Source: Eopsaltria australis (taxonomy: Eukaryota > Chordata > Aves > Passeriformes > Petroicidae). From it: a DNA stretch of 64,000 nucleotides. Shown here in pieces: positions 35,601 through 48,650 of the stretch (position 1 is its first letter; each line of letters starts with the position of its first letter). Made by a program: the position numbers and the translations under genes. The notes below the pieces were generated by a model. The model was not told the origin of the DNA and searched no databases. It worked only from the letters and a program-made list of their open reading frames with translations. The stretch lies in assembly GCA_034509425.1 (NCBI GenBank), contig JAVTVJ010000041.1, positions 62,001-126,000 of the forward strand. The letters run 5' to 3'.

Positions 35601-38600
35601 AACAAAGCTCTGAGAAAAACTTGATAAACCCACAAATTTCATTCTGAAGGAAAACTAAAAATGTCTGATCAATAGCCCAAACCTGAATTTGGCCCACTCA
35701 CTAGGTACTCTATAGCTGGAGAACATACCAGCTTTCACGTCTCATATGTAAACTAAATAAAAAAGCAGGTTTCCTTGTAAATTCAGTCCACCTACAAATT
35801 ATAAAGCTAAACAGGACAATTATCTCTCCTGTCTTTTGAGCTTGGAAGGAAAGGAAGGAGGACAGAAAGCAAAAACTACAGGAACTATCAAGGAAATTCC
35901 TGAAAATTTAAGCTATATTAAAACAAACTAATCAAATGCCGCTGCGAAAAAATAATATGTAGTAATACATTAAACAAATTGGTATAAGCAACAAAATAAA
36001 AATTATTTATATTTGGTAATTACTGTAATAAAAGGGAGTTAAGCCACAAACTAGCTAGTGAAACTATATACAACTAAACAAAAATACAGAGAAAAATCAC
36101 TCTTTAGATACAAATCAAAACCAAACACTTGCATTAAAAAGATCGTGGACCACTTCCAAACTGGACTTGACGATATTTTTCCTTTTCAAAAACAAGCAAG
36201 TAACTTTATCTTGCTGCAACACTGCTAAATCCCACCCAGCAGAGAGGTGTGAAGATGGTGACAGAGAAACACTGCTGCAGGCTGTATCCTGCACAGCACC
36301 TGGTGGTGCTGGCTGACAAGAGCCTTCTCCTCCCTCCCTTCCCCAGCTGTATCCCCAGCGCCAGCAGCAGCACGCAGCCAATGGCCAGAGCCCTCCCCGC
36401 CACAGCACACCCAGAGCTGCCCCCACATGGCCCCTACAGCATCATAAACCATGGGATGGACCCAACCCAGCACCCGTCCCCCAGGAGCCTTCTGAGAGAC
36501 CCAATGGAGTGTGCCTGTCTGCAGCCTGCTGTGCTCTGGGCACAGGTCTTGAAATTAAGATGGCAGAAACATAAAATCTAAGAGAATAAAGAAAAATTCA
36601 TATGAAAATATAGGTAACTCTATGCAAACAAAGTATCAGGGAAAAGATTTTTATTTTTAGTAATATCTAGCTTCTGTTCAATGTGCACAGGGCACACTGA
36701 ATTGAGCTGCATCAGAATCATCCTTCAACAATTCAGCCCAGTAATGTCTATAAACACAGAAGACAGCCACCTTTTTAAAAGTTCTGGACATAAAATGCTG
36801 CAATAAAAGGTAAGGCAGGCATACAGAAGGATCAGCTACAGAGTGAATTAGTTACAGCAGCAGAAAAGAGAAAAGCAAGTTATTTTTCATGCTCTGACAC
36901 ATACTACCATTCTGAAGTATCTAAACAGGAAGCACTCAATTGTTCTACAAGGCATCATAGATGAGCTCTGTTTACAACTACACTCTATTAGAATTTTTTA
37001 AAAAAGGAAAATAGGAAAAAAAAACCAACCCCCTCTGTAAACATTAACAGCAAATCCTACCACGTGTGACAATTTGGGGGCTGTGTTTCTTTCCTCAGTC
37101 TGATTTTGCAAACCTTATACTCTTCAGAGCATGCTGTAATTGCCACCCAATATTGCATCACCATTCCTGTGTCTGTGGCAGACACAGGGAGGAGGGTGTG
37201 GCATGGAAGCACCTACCTTAATTCAGTCAGGCTCAGCTAAAACAAGTACCTGTACTTTGATGTGTCTTCACTTACCAAGTCTTTTCTGTGATAACCATTC
37301 CAATTCAAATTCAAGACCTATTTTATGCTCAGTATTCGCCCTGCATAACTTAACAGTAGAAGGGAGCAGACCATCAAAATAACCAGACCTAATCAAGGAG
37401 ACTTACAAATAAAGACTGCCCTACAGCAGACTGACCACGACACAAAAAGCCCCTCTGCAGGAAGTCAGGACAGGATGGTGTACATTGACCACTTTTATAA
37501 AGATGCCTCCATTTTGTTCATTGCTTACATTCATACATACTTAATTTTAAATAATCATTTATTCTTGGGATCCTTCACTTGTTCTGTATTCCTGCATGCA
37601 GTCCTGATGACAGTGGAGCCTGTGTAAAATACGGCAATCTAAACTTAGGAGGGCAAATATGTAGGGGAGGGCCTGGAGAATGAAGATACTTACTCCAGAG
37701 TACAGACCTTGGTGCCACAAGGTATGTCAGGTATGGATCCTACACACAAATACATCCAGCATCACAGAACACACACCAGTGGCACTAGAAGCCTAACTTT
37801 TAGCTCCTCAGAAATTATTAATTTTTTAGAACCTCTTGTACCAAACTACACAGAATCTCTAGTCAATCTGAGTGCAAGTTTTTACAATTTTTTTTTAATA
37901 TTAATTTAATCTTCAAAAGCAAGAACATTTAGAAGAATGTCTGATAAAGATATTTATTTTATCACAGACACACCACAAGGAGAATAAAACAAACAACATT
38001 TAAAAGTAAAGGATCGAGTCTGTATGGTTAAAATGGACATTTCTGAATTTTGGAAGTAAAATTTTCCTACTAGGCATACTAATTCAAAAGGAAAGCTATG
38101 GCAATCTAAGGTGGGCCACAGGTTTTTGTAGTTTGTTGATACACTGCAGGTGGAAAACAGAAAGCACTGAACTTAAGACTCTAAGCAATGTAAGTAAGAC
38201 CTTATTAAAAGACGTACAAAATTACAGTGGGATTTTTGCATTCCTCATGGTTCCACACTTTTTAGTACTTAATTTCTTTAAACTCCCATTTTCTGTATGC
38301 CTTGTGTTTCTAGAACCTATTCTTTGAAGCCCATGTGCCTCCACTAAAACCAATTCCGTTTTATTTCAGTGACTTGGCTTTTCCCCACTCATCAATTCTG
38401 AATCAACTGTTTCTGTAATACTGTTGCATGAGGATTCAATTCCCACAATTATGAATATTTTTTTAATCATTATTAAAATGTTAATCAAATTCTCTAACTA
38501 GGCTACTGACAACTCTGCAGCCAAGCCTGGTTACACTGCTGCAGAGAGCAACAGTTCTACAGCTTCTCATCAAACCCTCAGGTTTAAAATGTAGCTTTAA

Positions 38601-41600
38601 CTCACGAATAAGAGCAGTCTCCCATCAAGTGTTCAACCTGAGCACAGACCAGAAATAGGTGGAGCTGCTGATGTCACAGCCCACCATGTTGCATGAAAAG
38701 ACTGAGCATTCCTTGAAACCTTTAAAGAAAATGCCATCCAAACCCACGATTAGTGGTGCAGAGCACAAGTCTGTGGCAGGGGAGACCTGGGGTTAGTTCC
38801 TGTTTTGTCACAAGCTTCTGAGTCACCACAGGCAAGTACTTCCCTGCCTTTTACAGGTTTTAAACTACCACAAGTAGCTGTGAGTCTCATCCATTAATGC
38901 AAAAAGGAATGAAATGACTTGATAAGGACACCAAGTTAACCCTGTTAGACCCTATTCAAATTTACTTCAGGTTAGTAATAACTATCATTACACACTAAAA
39001 GAAACTGTTAAATTATTTAACAGCTCAGTTTTTATAGTCAGCAATCATCAGCCTTCAATCACTGTTTACTTTCAAACTCCTGCTCACATATGGATAACTG
39101 CCCTCTACACATTCCAGTATTTTGTACATCAAAGAGACAAACTATGGAGACATTGGTAACACCCTTCTCACTACTTCTATTGTAGCTAATCTGAAGGCCC
39201 TTCTGATTTTATGAAAAGTAAAGTAACCTTTCTTTAGAGGGATCCTTGTATTACCAAAAAAAAAAAATTCCCTCAGCCTTCTTTGTCAAGCTCAAAGTAC
39301 CCAGATTTTCAAGCAAGTGATTTAAATTCATCAGAGTAAAAAAAAGCTCTTGCACAAGAGAATTACATGTTCTTTTACTGCCATTAAATTCTGATCAGGT
39401 ACATCTCAAATGTCAAGTAAAATGCATTCACTATTTCACTTATTTGTATTGCTTGGGAATTGCTTAGTGGCATACAAAATTAAAATTCTATCATAAACAC
39501 TCTGAAGTCAGGCCTGAGTCTGAGAAATTAAAACACAAGATACTATAAATGGCTTGGAAATGACAGGAGTAGACATATTTTTCTGCTACTTCATGTTCTC
39601 TTTATCTGCACTTTCAAAATTCACGAGCTATCACTGTCTTTCTCTGCAAAGTATTGTCCTCTCTTCTGTTATGTATACAAAATCAAAACTTGAGTCTGCT
39701 GCAGTGCTGAATCTAGAACACCAAATCTTAGCTGTGAATCACTGTCTAAAGCACAGTTGTAAAATCCAGTACTTTTTGGCCTTTTTCTTTTACATGAGTA
39801 TTATAAAAATAGAATAGGTTGGAGGATCAAGCATTCAAAAAAATCTATAAAGTTTCATAGGCAACCTTAAGTCTACTTCCTCATTTGCACATTAAAGCAC
39901 AGCCTTCAATGAAATAATCTTTTTCCCTACACTCACCTCCATTAGTTGAAGAGTACCTGAACATCCACAGAAGAATTATGATTGTACAAGGAAGGACAAC
40001 TTTTTCTTAAACAGAACACCTGATTTTAAAACAAAACTGTTTAGGTCAGCAGCTGGTTTTAATATGAACAAAAGTGCTCTTAAAATTACTGCTTACCAGT
40101 GCAGTTTTGGAAGAATAGCTTCTATTATGGAATGTGTATTTTTTATCTGTAAAATTTACTTTCTAATAATTAGACTTGACCCAGCACAAAGCCACACTAA
40201 CATTTCATGGCACACCATCAACATCTGCCAGCCAAATGATTCCCCAGTCACACCTGTGCAACCAGTCTCCAAATTACATCCTTAGTGCACTTGTGCAATC
40301 ACACAGATATCGGCCACGGAGAAATGAACCCTACACAAATTAACTCCCAACTGTGTTGATGCCTTCATGCACAAAAAAGGGGAAAAATTTCTGTGAATGA
40401 AAGTCATTTTGTGACTCTAAAGACTTTCATATAAATACATGTGCATATATATTTCAAAATAAACAGTAATTCAGAAACCAAAATATTGGTTGACCAGAGA
40501 ATTTTCACAACTTTTATAAGACAGCTCCAAACATGGACCTTGTGAGACAGAAAGGAGCAAGACTTAAGGTTCAAATACAGACAAAAGCAATCAACTTTAG
40601 AGGAATTTCTAAACTAGCTATAGTTAAACATGAGAAGTTTCTCTTTTACACCTTAAAGTGGGGTCATATAAGTATCAACACAAAAATGCATATCAAGCAT
40701 GTTTAACACATGATTTCCAAAACAACATTAGGTACTTTAATTAGATTAAAATATAAAACTGTAGCAGATCCATGTTGGTTAAAAAAAAAAAAAGACAGAA
40801 GTAATGAGGTTTCAAAAAAAAAAAAAAATCAAGAGTCCATTTTTACAGAAAGGAGTTAGTCATTACCTTTCAAAGCAGCAACATGCCATGTTTTAAAGGT
40901 TCTTAAATATTTTAATAGCACTTTTAAGAAAACTGCTCAGTTACAGTATTTAAGAGCTTTCACACAGCACTACAAGAAAATGGTTTATCTATAGCACAAA
41001 GAATGACCCACCAGATACAGGCTCCATGACACTGGGCACACACACAGAGGATGCAGGAGTGTAATTCCACCATTTCCACAACAAAAAAGAGCAGGCTGCC
41101 TCCAAACTGAGTGGTTGTGCTGTCTGTTTCTTACCACTGGTTTTGTTTCTCTTTAAGGTAATGTATTCAACAAGGCCAGTCTTGCACAAGTACCTGAGCA
41201 CCTCCCCTGGCACCCCAGGAAGCACCAAGCCCAAGTGGCAGTGGAGGACTCAGCCATCCTTTCTTAGCCCTAAGCCTGCCCTTACAGGGACCAGAGTGAC
41301 AGAGGGTGACACCTCCTGCAGCAGGGCTGAACTCATGGTCTGTGCTGCCACAGCTGCCCTGGGCAGGGACTAGGGAACAGTTACCCTCTCCTCACAGGTG
41401 GGGAGCTTTCAGCTGAACTTGGGACTAAAACTGCTCCATTTCACATTCACACTGGTGGCAGCAACACTGCAAGTTAACACTGGCAGCCCAGCAGAAACTT
41501 TGTGGGATACCTTGGATGTGCCACAGCTTGTGCAGTGCCACATCTTCTATTATTGCTCATTTCCTAACACTGACGTGTTAACTAACAACTAACCACATAT

Positions 41601-42204
41601 TTTAGGAATAACACCGACTTTTAAAAAAATCATAGGAAAAAAACCCTTTTAAACCTCACTTCAAACTAATACCTACATCACACTTCAGCATGAAGCAACT
41701 TGCACTAAGATTTACAAAACAGAAACCTTGTATTGCAGTTGTCATCCCCTTGTAAAATATAGAAGACATAACTTTCCCTCATGAAAGATGTGTAACACAG
41801 AGCAAACAGAAACAACAAAGATAAGCCTTTTAACACATGTACATTTCTAAGCTAGACACCAATTCTAGAAATTTTTATGCAATTTATTTTCAAGCTTTCC
41901 TTCCTGCAAGTTAACACCAAATTGCTTAAAAATACTCCTACACCAGTTAAAACCTTTGCACAATCCATACATTAGCAAAATTTAAAGAAGAATTTTCCTT
42001 CAACATACAATACATCCGAATATGTAGTTGAAAGTAACTCTTAAAAGTGTGGCACTTTAAAAGCTCCTCCTTGACAGCATTAAAAAAAAAAAACCCTTGA
42101 GAAGTGACTGTGGTCTTTCTTTGAAGACTAAATTACTTTTTGCTCTGTTCAGTACTATGAGCAAGAATTCTAGAAAAGAACCTTAAAATATTTAAAGACT
42201 TCAT

Positions 42205-42209
42205 GCCAC
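42205..42209. repeat. Target-site duplication, left copy
   Basis: GCCAC lies directly before the LTR start and is repeated exactly at 42811-42815 after the LTR end. A 5-bp duplication fits ERVL-type integration. Confidence 0.8.
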
Positions 42210-42810
42210 TGTGCTGGTTTTGCTTTGGGTAGAGTTCATTTTCTTTGCAGTGGCTGGGACAGGGCTGTGTTTTGGGTTGTGCTGGAAGCAGTGCTGATAA
42301 ATACAGATGGTTTTGCTATTGCTGGGCAGCGCTTGCACACGGTCGAGGCCTTTCCTGCTTCTCACACCACCCCAGCAGTGGGGAGGCTGGGGGTGAACAA
42401 CACCATGGGAGGGGACACAGGCAGGACAGGTGACCCCAGCTGACCAAAGGGATATTCCAGACCATCTGGCATCATGCTCAGTGTTTACAATTGGGGGGAA
42501 GAAGAGGAAGGGGGGATGTTTGGAGGGATGCCATTTGTCTGCCCAGGTAACCACCAAGCACGATGGAGCTCTGCTTTGCTGAGAATGGCTGAACACCTGC
42601 CTGCCTGCCCATGGGAAGTGGTGAAAGAATTCCTTGGCTTGCTTTGCCTGTGTGTGCAGCTCTTCCTTTACCTATTACACTGTCTTTATCTCAGTCCCCA
42701 AGTTTTTTTTTTTGCTTTTACTCTTGCAATTCTCTCCTTGATCCCGCAGGTGAGGAAGTGAGAGAGAGGCTGTGTGGTACTGAGCTGCCAGTCGGGGTTA
42801 AACCACCCCA
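42210..42810 (+). mobile_element. Solo LTR of an avian ERVL-like endogenous retrovirus (601 bp)
   Basis: The element begins TGTGCTGGTTTTGC and ends GGTTAAACCACCCCA, so it has TG...CA ends. It is flanked by identical 5-bp copies of GCCAC. Internal blocks match an LTR family I know from bird genomes: CAGTGGCTGGGACAGGGCTG near the start, GACCAAAGGGATATTCCAGA in the middle, and CTGAACACCTGCCTGCC toward the end. A degraded poly(A) signal region (TATTACACTGTCTTTATCTC) follows. No gag, pol or env remains on either side, so it is a solo LTR left by recombination between the two LTRs. It is in the SIAH1 intronic region in antisense orientation to SIAH1. Frames inside it on both strands are not genes. 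Confidence 0.92.
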
Positions 42811-42815
42811 GCCAC
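42811..42815. repeat. Target-site duplication, right copy
   Basis: GCCAC lies immediately after the LTR end, identical to 42205-42209. Confidence 0.8.
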
Positions 42816-45739
42816 ACAAACCACACTTCAAAGAACTTCTCTTTCACTTTTAAGGAGTGGATGAGTAATTTTTTAAGCAGCCAGAGTTATCACTACACTC
42901 TCCTTGTTTTTCTTCATGTCCAGCAAGGTCACCAGTTGTTACAAGAAAAGATAAAAAACGTGTTTCTGGATAAGGCAAACCAAAAAGAAGGTCAGCAACC
43001 ATCTATAGAGCAATTTACTGCACTTCTTGCCCTGGAATATATCCATGGTAATTTTATAATTCATTTTTCCAGGTTCAAGAGGACAAATGCAGATTTTATC
43101 ATTTAAGTAACATTTTACTTCCTCCCTGAAAACACAGCCAACCTCACTTTTCATATTCAGCTTCTATAAAGAAAAACAACTTAAAATCAGAAGTGGACCA
43201 TTTGGTTAGCTGTAATTATCTAGCACTTTATCTGATTAAAGTACTGTGGAATTAGTAACCAAATCTCTCATTATTCCTACGATAAGACAAAGAATCATCA
43301 TTTTATACACTAGTGACTACACTACAGTCACTCAAACAGGCATATATTTGTAATAGTTGTCCTGGCCATTACAGAAACAGTTGGAATGCAGTTTGGATCA
43401 GAATTAGAATCCTTCTCTCTAGTGGCACAAAACTTAAAGACCATTAAATGGGACATTAATGCTGGGTTTTATCTTCCTTTACTCCCTTGTACAGTTTACA
43501 GCTGAACATACCCTGGGCATGATAGCAAACAACCCCAAGTCACTGACTTAGGGAGATTTTTGCTTACATGCATTTAAGTGCTAACAGAAAAATCTCAGGT
43601 AAACCTGAAGGTCAAGCTTACGGCAACAACACAGTATTTATGCGTATCTCCCAACTTCTAGCCCACAATGTGATACTGTACACAGAAAACACACAGCAAA
43701 ACTGCATTTTTATCATGACACTGAACATTTAGGAAAGGAACAGTGCGTACACTTTGAAAAAGAGTCACCCACTTACAACATTTTTTTCTTATTAATGAAA
43801 CATTCTTATTACTGAAAACATTTTATTAAGGTAACAGTATGTCTCTGTTGTGTATTTTGTCAAAGTAAAAAAAAAAATACACCAAACTAAAAACCTCTTA
43901 CTATTTTTAAAATTACAACTAGTTTTCACTTTTCTTTTAATGCTGATTCCCTTCAAAAACCAAAGCAACAGAAAAGCAAAAAATCCAGTGAAAAAATCTG
44001 CATCTATAATGTTCACAACATTTCAGACTGTAAACTTTGGAGCCGAGATCCTGAGCTTCAGGCACCACGTGATGGCTGAGATCAACTAGAGCCTGCCAGC
44101 ATCCTCACCTCAGTGCTGCTGCTCTCTGCAGCAGGTAGCACCAACAGCACCGAGCAGCAATTCAGGTAACCAGTCAGCAGCTGCAAACACGCTGCACACT
44201 CTGGCTTTCTGCAGGCTGGCTACATGCACTACCACTGCACAACTGAGTTCTTTGTAAGTGTCAAGAACTTCAAATATCATTGATTTACCTTGACTATTCT
44301 GCTTCAGTTTAGCTCCTAAGAATAAGAAAACCATTAAAGCAAAAAAGACACTAATAATCCATTTGGCAAAACCCAGTCCAGCATTTAAAGCTGACAGTTA
44401 AAAGAACACAAGCACTACTACAGAAGAAAAATAAAGCAAAGTGATTCTAACTTAAAATTAAGAACATCGTATTTCCAGTAGCAGTTGCATGCAGTCTTCC
44501 AGAATGTTTCATCTGAAGACCACAGTTCATAAAACTGTCCTACTTGATTTCTTTGACTCTTCAGACCAGAGTTGCTTCTCACATGAACATGCCCATGCTC
44601 CCCTTTTCCACATCAGAGGCAGTTGTCTGACACTGGAGCAGTATTTCCTTCTCAATTCACACTAAGCAAAGAGCAGCAACTCTACTCAAACCTAACTGTG
44701 AAAAGTACCCATGTTATTTAAAGCATTTACTTTCCTTAGTTCATACCTACTTGGCTGGAGCCACTGAATTTCTGAGCTAACTCCTCTACTACAGCCTAAT
44801 TACACCATGGCATTAAAACCTTATCAACTGAAATGGCACATTAACAGTTAAGCTACTTCATGCACTTTCAAGTCAAAAGTGCATCATTTCATCAGGTTCA
44901 GAATTCTTGGGTCAAAACAGATTTCTAATATTTTATCACTGATGAATAGGTCTTATTCTTGTGCTTTCCTCTGATTTTTCACTGCTGTGAAAAGGGTTCA
45001 GGCTAGTCAAGAACATTAGTTTCCATTGAAATTAACCTAATTTCTAGCACTCGATTTCTACCTTAGGTATACTCCTCCAAGTTATATTCTGCAACAAATT
45101 AGTGGTCCAGAGATCCAAGCTTTACCCTAAACCTCTGCATTAGTGTACCTGTACTCCAGTAACTCAAATCTTCTTGCACACCAGCTTTATTAGATCAGGG
45201 TTGAGAAGAGTCCCTTCCATTTTCCCTCCCCCTCTGGAATGCACCGTGCTAGTCTCAGTTTAGAAGCGAGATAAACAGACAACTGAAACTATGTCCCGAG
45301 CGTGGAATATCCCATGTCCTTCATGACCCAGTCCAATTAGCTATGAGCTTCCTAACAGACACTCATGTGCCACGTTTAACAAACTAAATCACTTTATCTA
45401 TTTATTTAGACTGTAAGTAGACTGTACATTATAGAGACAAGGCAATATTCACCCAGACTAGTTGAAAAAGAGGGTGCAAATATTGGAATTTGGAGAATAT
45501 TGGAGAAATTGTATTAATATAAGCATAAAACAAAAGTACCACCAGCTCACCGCCGGAACAGAAACTTGGTTCTTCTCCTGAAGAAATACTCAGGATGCTT
45601 TGCCTTTCACTACAAACGCTGTTGTTTCCCGTCCTTTTAAAACCGTGGAGAAGGGGAAAGCACGAAGGTCCCCAGCCTTATAATTTTTAAGGGGAAGACG
45701 TAGGATGGGCAAAAATCTCCCTCCCTCTTTGCTCTCACC

Positions 45740-46800
45740 GGATTAGGTAAGAGAGAGCAGCCCTCCCGGTAATGTCAGCGAGGGGCACCAGCGGCCCATT
45801 TACCCCGGCAGCCGGTTCCTGCGGCGGCCGGGCCCGCCGGGAGCTCGCAGGGGCCAGGCCGCCTCCCGGGCCGCGCCGAGCCCGCGGCGCTCCCCGAGCA
45901 CAAAGCGCGGCGGGGCCGAGGCCGAGCCCACAAAGGGGCAGCCCCGGGCCGGGCGGCGCAGGCCCGGGCCGGGCCGCCGCCTCCGCCTGCACACAATGGC
46001 CCGGCGGAAGGGCTCGGGGCCGCCGCTCCCCGCAGGCCCCGCCGCGCCCCGCTCCCCTGAGCCGCGGCCACCGCACAGCACCGCCCGCCCGGGCCGCGCT
46101 TAGGCCGCGCCGGGGCCTTGTCCCGAGGCCGCCCCGCGGCCGCGCCGGGGCCTCCCGCGGGCGGCGGCGGGGCCCGGGCGGGGGCTGAGGGCCGCGCCGG
46201 GCGAGCCGCTCCCGCTGCCCCTCGCGCTCCCCACGGCGCTCACCTGTGGGCGCCGGGCAGGGCGGGACCCGCTGAGGCGGCCTTGGCTCCCCCGATGGCG
46301 GCTCCGTGCGGGCCGACTGCGCTGCGCCGCTCCGGCCGAGACGCTCCGTGCGCGGCCCGAGCCCACCGCGCGCTCCCCGCCTCGCTCGCTCGCTCGCTCC
46401 CTGCGCCGCGGGCACGCGCCGGCTGCGCCCGAGCGATCCTGCCGCCGCCTCCGCGCGCGCGCGCTCCACGGGCGCGCTCCCGCCAGCGCCCCCCTCCCGC
46501 GCACGCGCACCCGCGGGCCGCGCTCTGCCCCGCGCCGGCCGCGAACAAAGGCCGCGCTGCCCCTGCGGCCTCCGGGCCCCGCTCCCGGCCCGGCCCGGCC
46601 CGGGCCTCTCACCTGAGCCGCCGGCGGGCCCCTCGCAGCCACCGAACCCCCGGCGCTGCCGCGGCCCCGCGGTGGTGCCGGCCCCGCCGTGCCCGGGCGG
46701 CGGGAGCGCCCCTGCTCTGGCAGCGAGGCTCGGGCACCGCGGCAGCCGCCGGGGCCACGCGGGGCTGTCACAAGGGCTCGCGATTGTGTGTTATAAAATG
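45740..46800. promoter_or_regulatory. SIAH1: Large CpG island, candidate distal SIAH1 promoter
   Basis: About 1 kb of very GC-rich DNA with dense CpG, far above the flanks. It holds a (CGCT)n run near 46380-46400, an alternating CG run near 46452-46464, and a YY1-like GATGGCGGC near 46294. Several strong minus-strand splice donors sit in or beside it. Its position upstream of SIAH1 on the minus strand, with no other gene nearby, makes it the likely main SIAH1 promoter. A divergent + strand transcript is possible; a GTAAGA donor on + is at 45747. The frames of up to 252 codons here are Arg/Pro/Gly/Ala-rich artefacts of GC content. Confidence 0.75.
46244..46613 (-). other. SIAH1: Candidate untranslated first exon(s) of SIAH1
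   Basis: Two near-consensus minus-strand donors mark possible first-exon ends. One is CCCACAG then GTGAGC, with the exon ending at 46244; the other is GCTCAG then GTGAGA, with the exon ending at 46613. Weaker ones are at 45739 (CCG then GTGAGA) and 45551 (GGCG then GTGAGC). Any of them could splice to the acceptor at 28988. The interval given spans the two best donor sites; the transcription start is not visible and lies upstream (higher coordinate). Confidence 0.45.
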
Positions 46801-46899
46801 AAAGAGCCCGCAGAGGGGCCTCTCGCAGAGACGCCGCGAACGTCCAGCACGGGGGCATTCTGGTGGTTTTAATGGACTGCTAAAAACAAACCCCTCCTC

Positions 46900-47830
46900 C
46901 GGTCTCTGTTCAAAAGGCTTTGCATAATTCAGGTTAGGTCCCCATACAGCAATGCCCTAAATACAAATGTAACTTTCAGCATATAAACTGGATGGAATAA
47001 ATGTAATTACCATTGTGCTTACATATGCTTTGTTGGATTAGGACCATGCTCATCTACTGAAGCTATTCAGAGGTTTGCCAGAGGAGAGACACTGTTTATG
47101 TCATTTTCAGTAAAATATTTAAAAATATGTATTTGCTATCTTATTTCCATTTTTTTGAATGACTGAAGCATTTTCTTGGCCAGTTTAATTGATTATCCAG
47201 ATGGTTTTCAATATCCTCCTCGTTCCTTTTGATGACCAGTAAAGCACTTCTTTTTGTATAACATTCCTATGTTGAATCTGCCAAGTCTGCTCCTATTCAG
47301 AGAATTTCATGATTAATTTTAAGGCAGATTCTCAGAAATACATCACTGTAGTGATGCAGTGCAATATGTACCAAATGCACTCTTTAAGAATCCCCCCCAA
47401 GTATAGATAATATCAATTATTTATTGTCAGAGGATGGCCAACTACAAGAGTTTTAACTTCTTTGCACATAATTTCTCCCTGCATACCTTGTAGCTACGCA
47501 GTGGTTATTAAGTCTTTTGCTTTAAGTATTCATGAGGGGAGATACACATGGCAATGACTGCCAACTCATAGTTGGGCTGACTTATTGAATACTTAAAGAG
47601 ATATGATTAAGTAAAGTATTATTTTTGTCCTGGATAGAAAGGACACAATCCTGAAGCAACGTATTTTCAATATTAAAGTTTTTTCCCTACCTTCAATTTT
47701 AGTACAGAGTAGGGCTAATCATTTGATGTATTTTTAACCATATGGAGGTCTATTCACCAGTGGGAGCTTCAGAAAAAGGCACTATCCTATAGAGAACAAA
47801 GAAAAAAGCAGCTATAATAGTAGGGGGTAG
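46900..47830. other. Intergenic AT-rich DNA
   Basis: Low-GC sequence right of the CpG island. I see no gene, repeat family or strong motif in it. Confidence 0.6.
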
Positions 47831-47835
47831 TATTT

Positions 47836-48650
47836 TTAGAGATGAGAACCACAATGCTTATCAGTTCCGATAATCTGTGTGGTTTTGTACAAAGTATCTA
47901 TGTGGTTAACACTTTGATCCTGGAAACACACACTTTTGCTAAAAAAAGACAAGTTGGCGACCTCACGGTCCTGTATCAGATCGATGCATTGCTGCTTGGT
48001 CGGTATCAAACACCGGAGTACAAACAAACGCTTTTCCCTGAGTGAAACTAGTTTCTTGAGCACTTCTAATGGAATTTTCTCCTCTGACCTTGCCACAGGA
48101 CCCTCCGAATTCATTCCCATGTTCCTGCTCCCCCCAATGCCTCCAGCTTGCCCACCTGCCTCGCCCGCAGTGCCACCACAGCTCACTCACGCCTGTGGCT
48201 GGAGGTGCTCCAGAGGGAACTCCCGGCACGGCTGCTGTGCTCACACCACTGCTCCCTCACCCAGCTCGCACCTCCCAGCTCCTCCAGCACACAGAGCCAC
48301 CATCAGCACCACCACTTATCCCAGTTGTGCTCCACTGTTCATCATTACGTTTTGCAAGGAAGGTACAGGAGCTTCAGAGCCTTTGAGACTCGCTGCTCCC
48401 TCAGGCTGGGGTGTCATTGTCCTGCAGGGTCACGAGTTAGCAGCGAGGGCTGGCTGGAGCAGCCCCATGGCGAGGTGGCACAGGCTGCATCACTGCAGGA
48501 AACGAGGGCTAAAAGGGCTCAAAGATGCATCCTCTACTCCATACTCCTGCTCCAAGGTGGGATCAGCTATGCCTTTGTTGTCCCTACCAGATGTTTGTTC
48601 AAGCAGCTCATAAAAGTCCTCCCACAGCAGAAATGTTTAAACCTCTTCTG
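47836..48650. other. Unidentified coding-like patch
   Basis: Open frames overlap on both strands in a block of raised GC and CpG. On minus, 47836-48186 encodes 116 residues. Its middle (EKIPLEVLKKLVSLREKRLF, then LRCLIPTKQQCIDLIQDREV) reads like an amphipathic helical protein segment, with a good GTGAGG donor at about 47970. On +, 47936-48613 is open for 225 codons but Ser/Pro/His-rich and low in complexity. I do not recognise a family. It could be an exon of an unannotated gene, a decayed retrocopy, or chance. Confidence 0.3.

Larger units (their letters stand above)
28990..46243 (-). other. SIAH1: SIAH1 upstream intronic region (about 17 kb)
   Basis: AT-rich non-coding DNA between the coding exon and the distal CpG island. 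If transcription starts in that island it is one long first intron. It contains a proximal CpG island (32.07-32.62 kb), a solo LTR (42.2-42.8 kb) and A tracts at about 40780-40793 and 40815-40829. I find no other coding exon. The 170-codon frame at 30702-31214 (-), the 110-codon frame at 36249-36581 (+) and smaller ones show no domain. Confidence 0.65.

Noticed and set aside
42201..42853. Open frames of 62-131 codons on both strands
   Set aside because: They fall in the solo LTR, which does not encode proteins.
45735..46872. Long open frames on both strands (up to 252 codons)
   Set aside because: They lie in a CpG island, overlap in almost every frame, and encode only Arg/Pro/Gly/Ala-rich low-complexity sequence. 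GC-rich DNA has few stops.
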